Of a stretch of 64,000 bases of DNA, positions 39,410-49,986 are shown one piece after another. The stretch comes from Shewanella putrefaciens (GTDB taxonomy: Bacteria; Pseudomonadota; Gammaproteobacteria; Enterobacterales; Shewanellaceae), in assembly GCF_016406305.1 (NCBI RefSeq), contig NZ_CP066369.1, forward strand, positions 1,196,501 to 1,260,500, read 5' to 3'. A program made the position numbers and the translations under genes. Under the pieces are notes generated by a model. It saw nothing but the letters and a program-made list of their open reading frames with translations. It made no database searches and was not told where the DNA came from. Each line of letters starts with the position of its first letter. The stretch's first letter is position 1.

Positions 39410-40105
39410 TTATTTAGCCGAGTTGAAATAGCGATAGATAAAACCTGCCAATATGGCGCCGACAATAGGTGCAACCCAGAATAACCAGAGTTGTGATACC
39501 GCCCAATCACCGACAAACAGTGCCGGGCCTGTGCTACGCGCGGGGTTCACCGAAGTATTGGATACGGGAATACTGATCAGGTGAATTAAGGTTAAGCCTA
39601 GGCCTATGGCTATCGGAGCAAAACCTTTGGGGGCGCGCTCATCGGTGGCACCTAAAATAATGATCAAGAAGAACAGCGTCATAACGATTTCACAGATCAT
39701 GACCGACAGCATGCTATAGCCCCCCGGTGAGTGCTCAGCAAAACCGTTAGAGGCAAATCCCCCCGCGAGTGAAAATCCCTCTTGCCCAGAAGCGATGAGG
39801 TATAAGATGCCTGCGCCCGCAATCCCGCCTGCGACTTGGGCAATAATATAGGGCAGCAGCTCAGCGGCGGGAAAGCGTCCACCAGCCCAGAGGCCAAATG
39901 ACACCGCAGGGTTGAGATGGCAACCCGAAATATGACCTATGGCAAAGGCCATGGTGAGCACCGTTAATCCAAAGGCAAGCGAGACGCCGAGTAAACCTAT
40001 GCCCACCTCGGGAAATGCGGCGGCAAGTACCGCACTGCCGCATCCGCCGAGGACTAACCATAGAGTTCCAATAAATTCCGCCGCCATTTTTTGTGACATG
40101 TTCAT
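39410..40105 (-). CDS. aqpZ: Aquaporin Z
   Basis: An inner-membrane water channel of 231 residues (229 if the second Met is used) with six membrane helices. Both NPA boxes are present, as [14 protein letters not shown] and [16 protein letters not shown]. The filter arginine follows the second NPA (NPAR), and the histidine region HLISIPVS fits AqpZ over glycerol facilitators. It is a single gene with its own terminator. Confidence 0.95.
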   Translation of the reverse strand: MNMSQKMAAEFIGTLWLVLGGCGSAVLAAAFPEVGIGLLGVSLAFGLTVLTMAFAIGHISGCHLNPAVSFGLWAGGRFPAAELLPYIIAQVAGGIAGAGILYLIASGQEGFSLAGGFASNGFAEHSPGGYSMLSVMICEIVMTLFFLIIILGATDERAPKGFAPIAIGLGLTLIHLISIPVSNTSVNPARSTGPALFVGDWAVSQLWLFWVAPIVGAILAGFIYRYFNSAK

Positions 40106-40474
40106 CGGTTAATTTCCTATTATTTTAAAGGTGCACTTTGTTAAAGAGGCATCCTTATTCCTAAATTGACCACCTACGCTGAGATCGAGTGTGAATGGTG
40201 ATTCGGCACTGGATCCCATAGTAAGGGTCGTTCCCTTAAACTCATATTTGTCATCGTTATGATGAAATGCTCGCATCGCGCCAATTTGGCAAGCGCATCC
40301 ATGATAAAGATAGCGAAACTTAATTAAGCTTCAGTGACTAATGATAGACGGATTTAAAATGACCGATGATTTTCTTAAGATAAAAGCGGAAATAAGCAGG
40401 ATAGGGGGCGAACATAAGAGCCTCATTTAGACACTCTTATGCCAATATTTACTCGATTGTCCTAGGCATTAGCT

Positions 40475-40516
40475 CGCAGAGTCACATCGATGTTTAAGCG
40501 TCGATGTGACTCTGCG
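40475..40516. repeat. Perfect 16-bp inverted repeat downstream of anmK
   Basis: CGCAGAGTCACATCGA (40475-40490) and TCGATGTGACTCTGCG (40501-40516) are exact complements around TGTTTAAGCG. It lacks a clear T-run on either side, so it is not a classic terminator, though it may protect the anmK 3' end. Confidence 0.9.
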
Positions 40517-40545
40517 ATGAACTCTGTGATGAACTTTGCGATCTA
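40510..40545. repeat. Three 12-bp tandem repeats abutting anmK
   Basis: Units CTCTGCGATGAA (40510), CTCTGTGATGAA (40522) and CTTTGCGATCTA (40534) run into the anmK stop codon. The first unit shares its start with the right arm of the inverted repeat, so one probably arose from the other. Confidence 0.8.
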
Positions 40546-41655
40546 CTACTTGGCGCTAAATCGTCCGCCGAGTACGGCTTCGCGGGAGGCACCTGTAACA
40601 GCAGGAAGATTGGCGGGTAAGCCTAAGTGATTGCGCATGGCGAGCCACGCAAAGGCGATGCCTTCGGCCCATTTGGGATCGACGCCAAGGGCTGAGGTGG
40701 TATCCAAGGTATAACCTGGTAATAGGGCGGCAAGACGTTGCATCAGTTGGCCATTAAATGCGCCGCCACCACAGACGAATAACTCCCCTTCATTGGATAA
40801 CTTAATAATATCCTGAGCGATACTGTGGCAGGTCAGATCCAATAAGGTCGATTGAATATCTTCCTCATCGAGATGATTAAAGGGCGATAATTGCTGTTCT
40901 AACCAAGCTTGATTGAATAATTCTCGGCCCGTACTCTTAGGGTAAGCAAGGGAGAAATAAGGGTGTGATAGCAGTTGAGCTAATAGGTCTGGGTCGGTTT
41001 TGCCGGACGCAGCCCATTCGCCATCTCTATCGAAGGACTCACTCTTAATGTGCTGGATCCAAGCATCGATAAGCGTATTCCCTGGGCCCGTATCAAAGCC
41101 GATCACATGCTCGCTATTGCCGGGAAGGTAAGTCACATTCGCTATGCCACCAATATTTAAAATGATGCGCTTTTTGCCTATTTCGGCAAAGGTTTGCTGG
41201 TGGAATGCCGGCACTAAGGGCGCACCTTGACCACCTAAGGCGATGTCTTTACGGCGAAAATCCGCAATCACATCGATACCCGTTTCGATAGCTATGGTAT
41301 TGGGATCACCAATTTGCAGGGTAAATCCCACCTCGAGGTTTGGCATGTGGCGCACGGTTTGGCCGTGACTACCAATGGCGATAACATCTTCTTTCGCAAC
41401 AGCACATTTCGCCAGCAGATTGTTGACCGCCAAAGCAAACAACTCGCCGACATTGCGATCTAGGCGACCTAAACGGTTAATTTCATCCGCGCCGGGTAAA
41501 CATAAACGCTGTAAGCCTTTGAGCAAATGGCTTGGAATGGCTTCAGTATGGCTGGCGATAAGCTGTGGCTGCGGGCCAGAAAAGTCAACTAATACCGCAT
41601 CGACGCCATCCATGCTGGTGCCTGACATCAGTCCAATATAATAAGCATTTTTCAT
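40546..41655 (-). CDS. anmK: Anhydro-N-acetylmuramic acid kinase
   Basis: A cytoplasmic kinase of 369 residues that phosphorylates anhydroMurNAc during recycling of cell-wall fragments. It opens [21 protein letters not shown], the phosphate-binding loop of the family, and shows [28 protein letters not shown] and [16 protein letters not shown]. Length is standard. It is 33 bases downstream of a murein endopeptidase gene on the same strand; the two make a peptidoglycan turnover pair. Confidence 0.96.
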   Translation of the reverse strand: MKNAYYIGLMSGTSMDGVDAVLVDFSGPQPQLIASHTEAIPSHLLKGLQRLCLPGADEINRLGRLDRNVGELFALAVNNLLAKCAVAKEDVIAIGSHGQTVRHMPNLEVGFTLQIGDPNTIAIETGIDVIADFRRKDIALGGQGAPLVPAFHQQTFAEIGKKRIILNIGGIANVTYLPGNSEHVIGFDTGPGNTLIDAWIQHIKSESFDRDGEWAASGKTDPDLLAQLLSHPYFSLAYPKSTGRELFNQAWLEQQLSPFNHLDEEDIQSTLLDLTCHSIAQDIIKLSNEGELFVCGGGAFNGQLMQRLAALLPGYTLDTTSALGVDPKWAEGIAFAWLAMRNHLGLPANLPAVTGASREAVLGGRFSAK

Positions 41656-41688
41656 TGGGAGGAGTCCGTCCTGTCGTTATTGCATTCG

Positions 41689-43083
41689 TTATTGCATTGC
41701 CAATTGCGTTTGCTTGTTTTGCGAAAGTGTAGTCATCAATTGCTGGCTGAGTGCATCGAATTGATTCTTTTCTTTTCTCGCAATTGATTCCGCTTTAGGC
41801 AAAGTCACCGTTCTTGGGTTGCGGTGTACACCATTGACGATGAACTCATAGTGTAAATGCGCGCCTGTGACGCGGCCTGTTTTACCTAAAGTACCTATGA
41901 CTTGGCCTTGCTTAACGCTGGCACCTTTACTGACATTACGTTTTGTGAGGTGTAAATATTTAGTGGTGTAGGTATCGTTATGTTTAATAAACACATAGTT
42001 ACCGTTGAATTGATTATAGCCCGCCTCGATGACGCGCCCGCTACCCGCGGCTTTAATCGGTGTGCCAATCGCCGCCACATAATCCACTCCGCGGTGGGCT
42101 TTCACTTGCCCTGTAACTGGGTGTAAACGCTTAGGGTTAAAGTTGGAGCTGACGTACTTAAAATCGACCGGTGAGCGCAGGAAGGCTTTGCGCATACTCG
42201 TGCCGTTTTCTGAATAGTAGTTACCATCGGTATAGCGAATGGCGGTATACCGCTCATCTTGGTTGACGAACTCTGCGGCTAAGATATTGCCATTACGCAA
42301 AAACTCACCATCGGCATATTCCTGCTCGTAGATGATGGCAAAACTGTCGCCTTCACGCAGATCTAAGGCAAAGTCGATATCCCAGCCAAATACCGTCGAT
42401 AATTGCAATATCTGGTTTGCAGACATGCCGGCATCGACGGCGGCGTTCCAGAAGTTGCTCTTAATCTTAGCGCTGGTGAAGTGGGTGCGGATCTCCACAT
42501 CTTTCTCGGAGACTTTTTCAAAATATTGCTCTTGGTTCTTTGTGATGACCAGCGTTGAAATCGCATCGATGCGGTAGCGCACTTCGGTTAAATCACCGTT
42601 GGCATCCTTGGAAATCACAATTTCTTCGCCGGGCATAATCTTGAGTAAATTTTGCTTGGCTAAAGGCAATTGGGTGATTTCATAAACGTCTTTACTACTT
42701 AGGCCTGCGCGATCAAATACCGCGGCTAAGGTGTCGCCGTTTTTCACGTTGAAATGCTCAACATCCCTATGGTTGGCACTTTCTTGGGATTCAGTTGCTC
42801 CCTTGCCAGCAGCGAGTGCCTCACTTGACGACAAAGGGACTGCATTGGCGGGGGCATTATCCGATGCCTCTTCCTGCAACTCTGGGCGCTCTGGTGAGCG
42901 AAAGGCTAATGGGACATCGTAGCGAATGTTAGTATGTTGTTCATCTATAGCCGTTGTTTGTCTCGAAGCCTGGGCTTCTTCAGAAGGTAAGAGCATGGTT
43001 ATCATAGTGATAACAGAAAGAATGCTGAGGAGAATTTGATGCTTTTTAGGCAACAATTTAAATAACGTAATAACCTTTCCCAT
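41689..43083 (-). CDS. mepM: Murein DD-endopeptidase, M23 family (MepM-like)
   Basis: A membrane-anchored periplasmic hydrolase of 464 residues. An N-terminal anchor (LLSILSVITMITMLL, about 16-32) is followed by a LysM/OapA-type region with VKNGDTLAAVFDRAGLS near residue 113. The C-terminal M23 zinc site is HRGVDYVAAIGTP and HLHYEFIVNG. It should cut peptide cross-links to allow wall growth, like E. coli MepM. It is divergent from tyrS and upstream of anmK. Confidence 0.9.
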   Translation of the reverse strand: MGKVITLFKLLPKKHQILLSILSVITMITMLLPSEEAQASRQTTAIDEQHTNIRYDVPLAFRSPERPELQEEASDNAPANAVPLSSSEALAAGKGATESQESANHRDVEHFNVKNGDTLAAVFDRAGLSSKDVYEITQLPLAKQNLLKIMPGEEIVISKDANGDLTEVRYRIDAISTLVITKNQEQYFEKVSEKDVEIRTHFTSAKIKSNFWNAAVDAGMSANQILQLSTVFGWDIDFALDLREGDSFAIIYEQEYADGEFLRNGNILAAEFVNQDERYTAIRYTDGNYYSENGTSMRKAFLRSPVDFKYVSSNFNPKRLHPVTGQVKAHRGVDYVAAIGTPIKAAGSGRVIEAGYNQFNGNYVFIKHNDTYTTKYLHLTKRNVSKGASVKQGQVIGTLGKTGRVTGAHLHYEFIVNGVHRNPRTVTLPKAESIARKEKNQFDALSQQLMTTLSQNKQTQLAMQ

Positions 43084-43209
43084 TGACGCCGATACCGATA
43101 ACCTGAGGCTTGAATAATCCCGTTAGTGTACACACTTTCAATTGTGCTGGCTAACAAGTAACATAAGTCTCCTCTTTTTATGATCATGGCCTTAGGAGTC
43201 CCCGCCGAG

Positions 43210-44403
43210 ATGGCTGATTTAGACCAAGTATTAGCAGAAATTAGACGTGGTACCGACGAGATTTTACTCGAAGCGGATCTGCTGGAAAAACTCAAAGAAG
43301 GACGTCCGCTTCGTATCAAGTTAGGCGCAGATCCTACCGCACCGGATATCCATCTTGGACACACAGTAATTTTAAATAAATTAAGATTATTCCAAGAGTT
43401 AGGTCATGAAGTCATTTTCTTAATTGGTGACTTTACCGGTATGGTCGGTGATCCAAGTGGTAAAAATAGCACTCGTCCACCACTCACCCGTGAACAAGTA
43501 TTAGCCAACGCTGAGACCTACAAAGAGCAGGTCTATAAAATCCTCGATCCAGCGAAAACCCGTATCGAGTTCAACTCTAGCTGGTTAGAGCCTTTGGGCG
43601 CCGCGGGAATGATTCGCTTAGCGTCACAGCAAACCGTTGCCCGTATGATGGAGCGCGATGACTTTAAGAAGCGTTATGCTTCTGGTCAATCGATTGCCAT
43701 CCATGAATTTATGTACCCGCTGCTGCAAGGTTATGACTCAGTTGCCCTCAAGGCCGACGTTGAATTAGGTGGGACTGACCAAAAGTTCAACCTGCTGATG
43801 GGGCGTGAGCTGCAAAAAGCCGAAGGTCAAAAACCCCAAGCTGTGATCATGATGCCGCTGCTCGAAGGTTTAGACGGCGTGAAGAAAATGTCTAAATCGG
43901 CCCACAACTATATTGGCGTGAGTGAACCCGCTAATGAAATGTTTGGCAAGCTGATGTCTATTTCGGATGACTTAATGTGGCGCTATTTTGAGCTGTTGTC
44001 ATTCCGTCCATTGGCCGAAATTGAACAGTTCAAACAAGATGTGGCCAATGGTGCTAACCCCCGCGACATTAAAATCGCCCTGGCGAAGGAAATCATCACA
44101 CGTTTCCACGATGAAGCCTCAGCCGACAGCGCACACCAAGCCTTTGTTGATCGTGCTAAGGGCATGATCCCCGACGATATCGAAGACATCGAGTTAGCCG
44201 CGGGTGAAGGTATTGCGATTGCTAATCTGTTGAAAGATGCAGATTTAGTGGCATCGACATCGGAAGCGATGCGGATGATCAAGCAAGGTGCGGTGAAGAT
44301 GGACGGTGAGAAACTGGACGATAGCCGTATGATCTTATCTGCTGGTACTGTCGCAGTATTCCAAGTGGGTAAACGTAAGTTTGCCAAAGTGACTTTGGTT
44401 TAA
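43210..44403 (+). CDS. tyrS: Tyrosyl-tRNA synthetase
   Basis: A class I synthetase of 397 residues that charges tRNA-Tyr. The HIGH motif reads HLGHT, KMSKS is in [12 protein letters not shown], and the tyrosine site includes [21 protein letters not shown]-terminal S4-like RNA-binding domain ends it ([16 protein letters not shown]). It looks like the TyrZ-type branch rather than E. coli TyrS. I choose ATG 43210 ([13 protein letters not shown]), with GGAG at 43195-43198; ATGs at 43180 and 43186 lack ribosome sites. It ends at a strong terminator. Confidence 0.92.
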   Translation: MADLDQVLAEIRRGTDEILLEADLLEKLKEGRPLRIKLGADPTAPDIHLGHTVILNKLRLFQELGHEVIFLIGDFTGMVGDPSGKNSTRPPLTREQVLANAETYKEQVYKILDPAKTRIEFNSSWLEPLGAAGMIRLASQQTVARMMERDDFKKRYASGQSIAIHEFMYPLLQGYDSVALKADVELGGTDQKFNLLMGRELQKAEGQKPQAVIMMPLLEGLDGVKKMSKSAHNYIGVSEPANEMFGKLMSISDDLMWRYFELLSFRPLAEIEQFKQDVANGANPRDIKIALAKEIITRFHDEASADSAHQAFVDRAKGMIPDDIEDIELAAGEGIAIANLLKDADLVASTSEAMRMIKQGAVKMDGEKLDDSRMILSAGTVAVFQVGKRKFAKVTLV

Positions 44404-44457
44404 GCCATAAAGTTGGCTTTGGTTTAATGTTTAAACCACAGACGTTACAGAAACAAA

Positions 44458-44486
44458 AAGAGCGCCTTAGGGCGCTCTTAGTTTTT
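44458..44486 (+). terminator. Terminator after tyrS
   Basis: AAGAGCGCC (44458-44466) and GGCGCTCTT (44471-44479) pair around TTAG; AGTTTTT follows. The next gene is convergent. Confidence 0.9.
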
Positions 44487-44508
44487 AAGGCTTTTAATTC
44501 CACAAGAT

Positions 44509-44937
44509 TTAAGGGGCTGTGTTGGCCTCATGTTCGGCAATATTGCATCTGTCGGTGCCAAAATGTTGTCCATCACTGCATTTCCACGCTAACTGCGCCG
44601 AATCGACCTGCCACTGTTTCGCATTTTGTTTGAGGGAGATAATCAATAACATCTGTGGGTGTTGTTTGGAGAGTTCACTCACTTGATAGGTTAAAATACC
44701 GTCTTTATTGGTTTGGGTTCGTACTAAAGTGAATTTATTGCCTGCGTATTGGCTGCTTATTTTACTGGGATCCTTGGACCAAGCTTGGTGTTGCTCCTGG
44801 GCGATACGTAATTGCTGATTGAAATGACTGACGGGCTGAACGGCATAGGAAACGATAATGGGCTGTAATGCTTGGGCTTTAGGTGCCAGCATTAAGCCAT
44901 TCAGGGCGAGTAGGGCAATTAGTCCAACAAACTTCAT
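44509..44937 (-). CDS. Hypothetical exported protein, 142 residues
   Basis: A signal peptide is likely (residues 1-23, KFVGLIALLALNGLMLAPKAQA). The mature part is about 119 residues with two cysteines near the C terminus (WKCSDGQHFGTDRCN), which could form a disulfide in the periplasm. No family is recognised. It is a single gene, convergent with tyrS. Confidence 0.72.
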   Translation of the reverse strand: MKFVGLIALLALNGLMLAPKAQALQPIIVSYAVQPVSHFNQQLRIAQEQHQAWSKDPSKISSQYAGNKFTLVRTQTNKDGILTYQVSELSKQHPQMLLIISLKQNAKQWQVDSAQLAWKCSDGQHFGTDRCNIAEHEANTAP

Positions 44938-45061
44938 ACAAACCTCATTGAAACGAAACGGCTTAGCCAGATCTGAGGCATCTAGGCTCAGCAGTATTGA
45001 CTCACTGTTGAGTTCGACTCATTTTTAAGGCTCAAGTTTCAATGCGGTGTAAATTTTGTGA

Positions 45062-45580
45062 TTACTGCATCGCTAATTGGTCAGACATAGTCTGGTAATC
45101 GATAAGATCCACATGCTCAGTCACCCTATGATTGAGCATATCTAACTTAAGGCTGGTGACTCCAGGTATCGCCACATCGATAATTTTGCCGGGTTTACCG
45201 AATTGCTCACCCGGTCCCTTGAAGTGGTAGTTTCCTATCATCACTACGAGTGAACCCGCGTTATACATATGTTCGACATTGAAGTTATATTCCAGCACTC
45301 CCTCATGGGCGCGTTCTAAAAAATCGATAATAAAACGCCCGCCGGTGTATTTACGATTGGCGGTTTTGTCGAAGAAAACACTGTCGCGGTTATAGAATTT
45401 TCTGAGGGTCTTGTAGTCGTGTTCAGTCAACGCATTCATATATTTTATGGCTAACTGCTGCTCCTGGGGCATTTCACCTGAGTTGGCTTGCACCGCAGCA
45501 GGATTGAGGGCCAGAACAAAGATAAAACACCAAATAAGACACAATATTCGCAAACTATTCCCTCTTGGTTTTGAGATCAA
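45062..45580 (-). CDS. Exported NTF2-like (SnoaL-type) protein
   Basis: A protein of 172 residues with an N-terminal signal sequence ([21 protein letters not shown], about 12-32, shown in part) and a domain like the NTF2/SnoaL cone fold: [22 protein letters not shown], then DFLERAHEG and MIGNYHF. These pockets bind small ligands; the ligand is unknown. The start overlaps the TRIC gene by 26 bases, which suggests coupling or a slightly later start. Downstream of the mtnN-cbiB-like group. Confidence 0.72.
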   Translation of the reverse strand: MISKPRGNSLRILCLIWCFIFVLALNPAAVQANSGEMPQEQQLAIKYMNALTEHDYKTLRKFYNRDSVFFDKTANRKYTGGRFIIDFLERAHEGVLEYNFNVEHMYNAGSLVVMIGNYHFKGPGEQFGKPGKIIDVAIPGVTSLKLDMLNHRVTEHVDLIDYQTMSDQLAMQ

Positions 45581-46181
45581 AGGCTGGTAACGACAGGTGC
45601 CATTTAATTGCGCTTAAGCGGATAATCAATGCACAGGTCATTGCCAGAAACAGCGCCGTTTTTTCCCCCATACCGTAGTGCAAACTCACGGTATAGCCAA
45701 TACCACCGATAATGGATGCGGTGGCATAGATTTCTGTGCGTAACACCATAGGGATTTGTCTACACAGTAAGTCTCGAATAATGCCTCCTCCCACGCCCGT
45801 GATCAAGCCCATCACCACGGCAATCATGCCACTCAATCCCATATTGAGGGCTTTTTCGGCGCCAATAACAGTAAACAGTGCTAAACCTAGGGCATCGGCT
45901 ACGGGCAAAGTGTATTGCGGCACCTTACGTGGGCGACGTACTAACAATAAGCAAGCTATCACAGTTGCGAGTATGACTATGATGTAGTTGGGATCGCGGA
46001 TCCAAAAAACCGGTGTTGCTCCTATCAGTGCATCACGGATACTGCCGCCGCCAATGGCCGTCACCGAGGCGAGTACAATCACGCCAAAGGGGTCCATCCT
46101 GTGGCGACCCGCGGCGAGGGCACCGGATAAGGCAAATACGGCTGTACCACATAAATCAAAGAAATAGATCCAATGGTTCAT
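45555..46181 (-). CDS. TRIC-type trimeric cation channel family protein (YadS-like)
   Basis: A membrane protein of 208 residues with about seven hydrophobic segments in two repeats. Each repeat has the glycine motif: [11 protein letters not shown] (about 44-54) and [10 protein letters not shown] (about 130-139), typical of UPF0126/TRIC. Homologues conduct monovalent cations; the role in bacteria is not clear. Its start overlaps the upstream gene in ATGA. E. coli yadS lies in the equivalent erpA-mtn neighbourhood. Confidence 0.88.
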   Translation of the reverse strand: MNHWIYFFDLCGTAVFALSGALAAGRHRMDPFGVIVLASVTAIGGGSIRDALIGATPVFWIRDPNYIIVILATVIACLLLVRRPRKVPQYTLPVADALGLALFTVIGAEKALNMGLSGMIAVVMGLITGVGGGIIRDLLCRQIPMVLRTEIYATASIIGGIGYTVSLHYGMGEKTALFLAMTCALIIRLSAIKWHLSLPAFDLKTKRE

Positions 46182-46567
46182 TTACTCATCTCTTTGATAT
46201 GAATGTTCAATGCATCTACAGAGATACGGATTTCGATCACCGATAAAATCAGCGAGTAGAGTAGCAGTAACAAACTGGCACCAAAGATCACTGAGCCGGT
46301 TTTGTTAAAACCGATATAAATAAAAATCATGCACAGCACGCACAGGGCAAAACTGGACACGCCCGCTTCCTGCATCCTGCGAATGATACGGATCCGTTGG
46401 CTTAAGTTTTTAATTTGATCCTTATGAACGGGTTTTTCTCCGTTGCTTAGGGTGCGGATCAATGCGGCAAGGGCAAAAAAACGATTAGTATAAGCCAATA
46501 GTAACAATGAGATGGCCGGAAATAACAAGGCCGGAGTTGTTAATGAAACATGCATATTTTCGAGCAC
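46178..46567 (-). CDS. DUF2721-like membrane protein
   Basis: A protein of 129 residues with an N-terminal membrane segment ([20 protein letters not shown]) and two C-terminal ones (about 72-90, 94-112), with a basic stretch between them ([15 protein letters not shown]). I recall this layout as DUF2721; function unknown. It overlaps the TRIC gene by four bases and sits where E. coli has btuF. Confidence 0.75.
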   Translation of the reverse strand: MLENMHVSLTTPALLFPAISLLLLAYTNRFFALAALIRTLSNGEKPVHKDQIKNLSQRIRIIRRMQEAGVSSFALCVLCMIFIYIGFNKTGSVIFGASLLLLLYSLILSVIEIRISVDALNIHIKEMSK

Positions 46568-46611
46568 GATAGTCAGCCTTTAACTTCACGTTAAGATAAG
46601 TGGGCATCATA

Positions 46612-47601
46612 TCACAGGCTTTGTAACCAACGTAAACCCGCCCAAAGTAATGGCAGTAGAATGATAAAGCTAAACCAAATTGCACAGGCCCTAGAGGTGA
46701 GTTTCAGTGCTGGCGCTATGGTATCGCTTGTCGGCAGTGGTCCATGGCTTATCCTAGGGATATCAATGCGTTGACCCACCAGTTTTTGTGGCCCGCCAAG
46801 CTCAATTTGTAAAATGCTGGCGACTAGGTTGACACTCAATACATAGCCCCGCAGCGCAGGGTGATTCTTCGGGATACTAAACAGTTTGGCTAAGGCCCTA
46901 GGGCCGCCCTGAATGGCTATCGATAGACTCCAGAGCCAAGCGGGAATGGCGAGCAGCACAGTCGATAAACTATTGGCTGTGCTGCAAAAGTGTTGATACT
47001 GCGGCTGTATTGGTGGCCAGCTGAGTTCCAATTGTTTAATCATACGTACCGCCAGCACCATAGGTGCGCCGGCGATGGCAAAAAAGAAAATTGTCGAAGC
47101 CGTGCCATAAATAGGCGCTGTAGAGAGTTTTTCAATCGTGGCTTTGGTTAAGCCGACTTCCGAGAGATTATCCGTATCACGGACAACCCAAGGTTGGAGT
47201 AACTTTTTTGCGCTGGCATTATCCTGACGTTTGAGTGCTTTAGCGATTTCATCTGCAACTTGGCTAAAACCCGCGTCACCTAAGCATAGATAGAGGACTA
47301 AGAATTCGAAAAACCATGGGAATGCAGCGAGTTCGAGTAAAAAAGTGATGATGGCCCAAAAGGGAAATACCAGCAGCAACATAGCCAAAAAGCCCGCCGT
47401 TGCCTGCTGACTCGGGGAGCGCTCTGGACGATTAACTTTGGCAGCCAGTTGTTTGGCTAAATGGGTAAACCAAATGAGTGGCTGCATTTCCCGGGGCAGG
47501 GGCGCGAGGCGCGCGAGCAGTAGGGCGAAGAAAAGTACCAAAAAGCCTTCAAACAAAGCCCCATCAATTTCGACAAGCTGTTGATAAAAAGAACTGTGCA
47601 T
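46612..47601 (-). CDS. CbiB/CobD-like membrane protein
   Basis: An inner-membrane protein of 329 residues related to adenosylcobinamide-phosphate synthase. The family core is visible: ADEIAKALKRQDNASAKKLLQPWVVRDTDNLSE (in adjoining pieces of about 16), LTKATIEKL, then GAPMVLAVRMIKQLE. The equivalent of the usual ENTVDG motif is altered (STAPIYGTAST). It could join aminopropanol phosphate to cobyric acid, but that motif change and the lack of other cobalamin genes here leave activity open. It follows mtnN by 24 bases on the same strand. Confidence 0.72.
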   Translation of the reverse strand: MHSSFYQQLVEIDGALFEGFLVLFFALLLARLAPLPREMQPLIWFTHLAKQLAAKVNRPERSPSQQATAGFLAMLLLVFPFWAIITFLLELAAFPWFFEFLVLYLCLGDAGFSQVADEIAKALKRQDNASAKKLLQPWVVRDTDNLSEVGLTKATIEKLSTAPIYGTASTIFFFAIAGAPMVLAVRMIKQLELSWPPIQPQYQHFCSTANSLSTVLLAIPAWLWSLSIAIQGGPRALAKLFSIPKNHPALRGYVLSVNLVASILQIELGGPQKLVGQRIDIPRISHGPLPTSDTIAPALKLTSRACAIWFSFIILLPLLWAGLRWLQSL

Positions 47602-47625
47602 TCGGTACTTTCCGCTGAAGTGATA

Positions 47626-48336
47626 TTAGTTTACTGAGCTTGGCTGTAATTGCTCGAGCAATAACATCACCATCAACGCCGAGTGGTAACCCGCTTTGAC
47701 AAGGTAAGAGTCAAAGTCCACTGGTGAGTCATTGTTCGCATTATCAGAGAGTGAACGGATCACGACAAATGGCACGCCAAATTGGTGGCATACTTGAGCG
47801 ATTGCCGCGCCTTCCATTTCACAGGCGGCCATAGTCGGGAAGTTTTTGAGCATGGTTTGGGTGCGAACAGGATCGCAAATAAAGCTATCGCCAGTACAAA
47901 TTAATCCTTCAATCGCTTTGACTTCACCTAACTGGGCAATCGCTTTGTTCGCCGCTTCAACCAAATATGGCGCAGGAATAAAGGCCGCGGGTTGCTGCGC
48001 CATCTGGCCAATTTCGTAACCAAAGGCGGTAACGTCCACATCGTGGTGGCGAACTTCCGATGAAATTATAATATCACCAATGGCTAGGCTATCGACAAAT
48101 CCACCGGCAGAACCTGTGTTGATCACCGCATCCGGCGCATATTTCTCAATCAGTAGGGTGGTGGCGATACTGGCGGCAACTTTTCCTATGCCAGAGCGAG
48201 TCACTACTACGTCTTTGCCTGCGAGGGTTCCAGCAATAAATTCAATACCAGCAATGGTTTGTGATGAGGCGTTTGTCATAGCCGCAATAAGATGGGCAAC
48301 TTCTGGCTCCATTGCGCCAATAATACCAATTTTCAT
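47626..48336 (-). CDS. mtnN: MTA/SAH nucleosidase
   Basis: A cytoplasmic enzyme of 236 residues that hydrolyses methylthioadenosine and S-adenosylhomocysteine, recycling products of SAM use and of polyamine and quorum-signal synthesis. It opens [16 protein letters not shown], has [10 protein letters not shown], and [13 protein letters not shown] with the catalytic glutamate, then [16 protein letters not shown] with the catalytic aspartate. Length is standard. It heads a minus-strand group including the CbiB-like gene. Confidence 0.96.
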   Translation of the reverse strand: MKIGIIGAMEPEVAHLIAAMTNASSQTIAGIEFIAGTLAGKDVVVTRSGIGKVAASIATTLLIEKYAPDAVINTGSAGGFVDSLAIGDIIISSEVRHHDVDVTAFGYEIGQMAQQPAAFIPAPYLVEAANKAIAQLGEVKAIEGLICTGDSFICDPVRTQTMLKNFPTMAACEMEGAAIAQVCHQFGVPFVVIRSLSDNANNDSPVDFDSYLVKAGYHSALMVMLLLEQLQPSSVN

Positions 48337-48463
48337 GGGAGACCTTTTTTAATTCAACACTTAAGAGTGGGACTGCAGAATGTTCGCTAATATAGCACAC
48401 AGTTATGTGCTGTCGTTATGCCGAGGTATGATTAGGCAGGGATAAAAACGGGCAGAGGTAACG

Positions 48464-48491
48464 AAAAATGCGCCCTAAGATGCGCACTTTT
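48464..48491 (-). terminator. Terminator of the gltBD operon
   Basis: AAAAATGCGC (48464-48473) pairs with GCGCACTTTT (48482-48491) with one mismatch on the plus strand that becomes a G-U pair in the minus-strand RNA; it ends in T-rich sequence. Confidence 0.7.
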
Positions 48492-48573
48492 GCTTCATTC
48501 GATTGCGATAAGACACTGGTAAATGGCTGGACTCGTTTGCACGAGTCCGAGGCTGAACAACAGAAATAGACAA

Positions 48574-49986
<1,413 letters not shown>

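Larger units (their letters stand above)
40106..40545. other. 440-bp gap between aqpZ and anmK with inverted and tandem repeats
   Basis: No gene. The left part presumably holds the aqpZ promoter. The right end has a perfect 16-bp inverted repeat (40475-40516) and three 12-bp tandem repeats (40510-40545) that reach the anmK stop codon. Confidence 0.6.

Noticed and set aside
39244..39516. 90-codon minus-strand frame across the aqpZ terminator
   Set aside because: It overlaps the 3' end of aqpZ in another frame and crosses its terminator.
45555..45580. Overlap of the NTF2-like gene with the TRIC gene as evidence of a frameshifted fusion
   Set aside because: Both proteins look complete, with a signal sequence in the second; a plain overlapping start is simpler.
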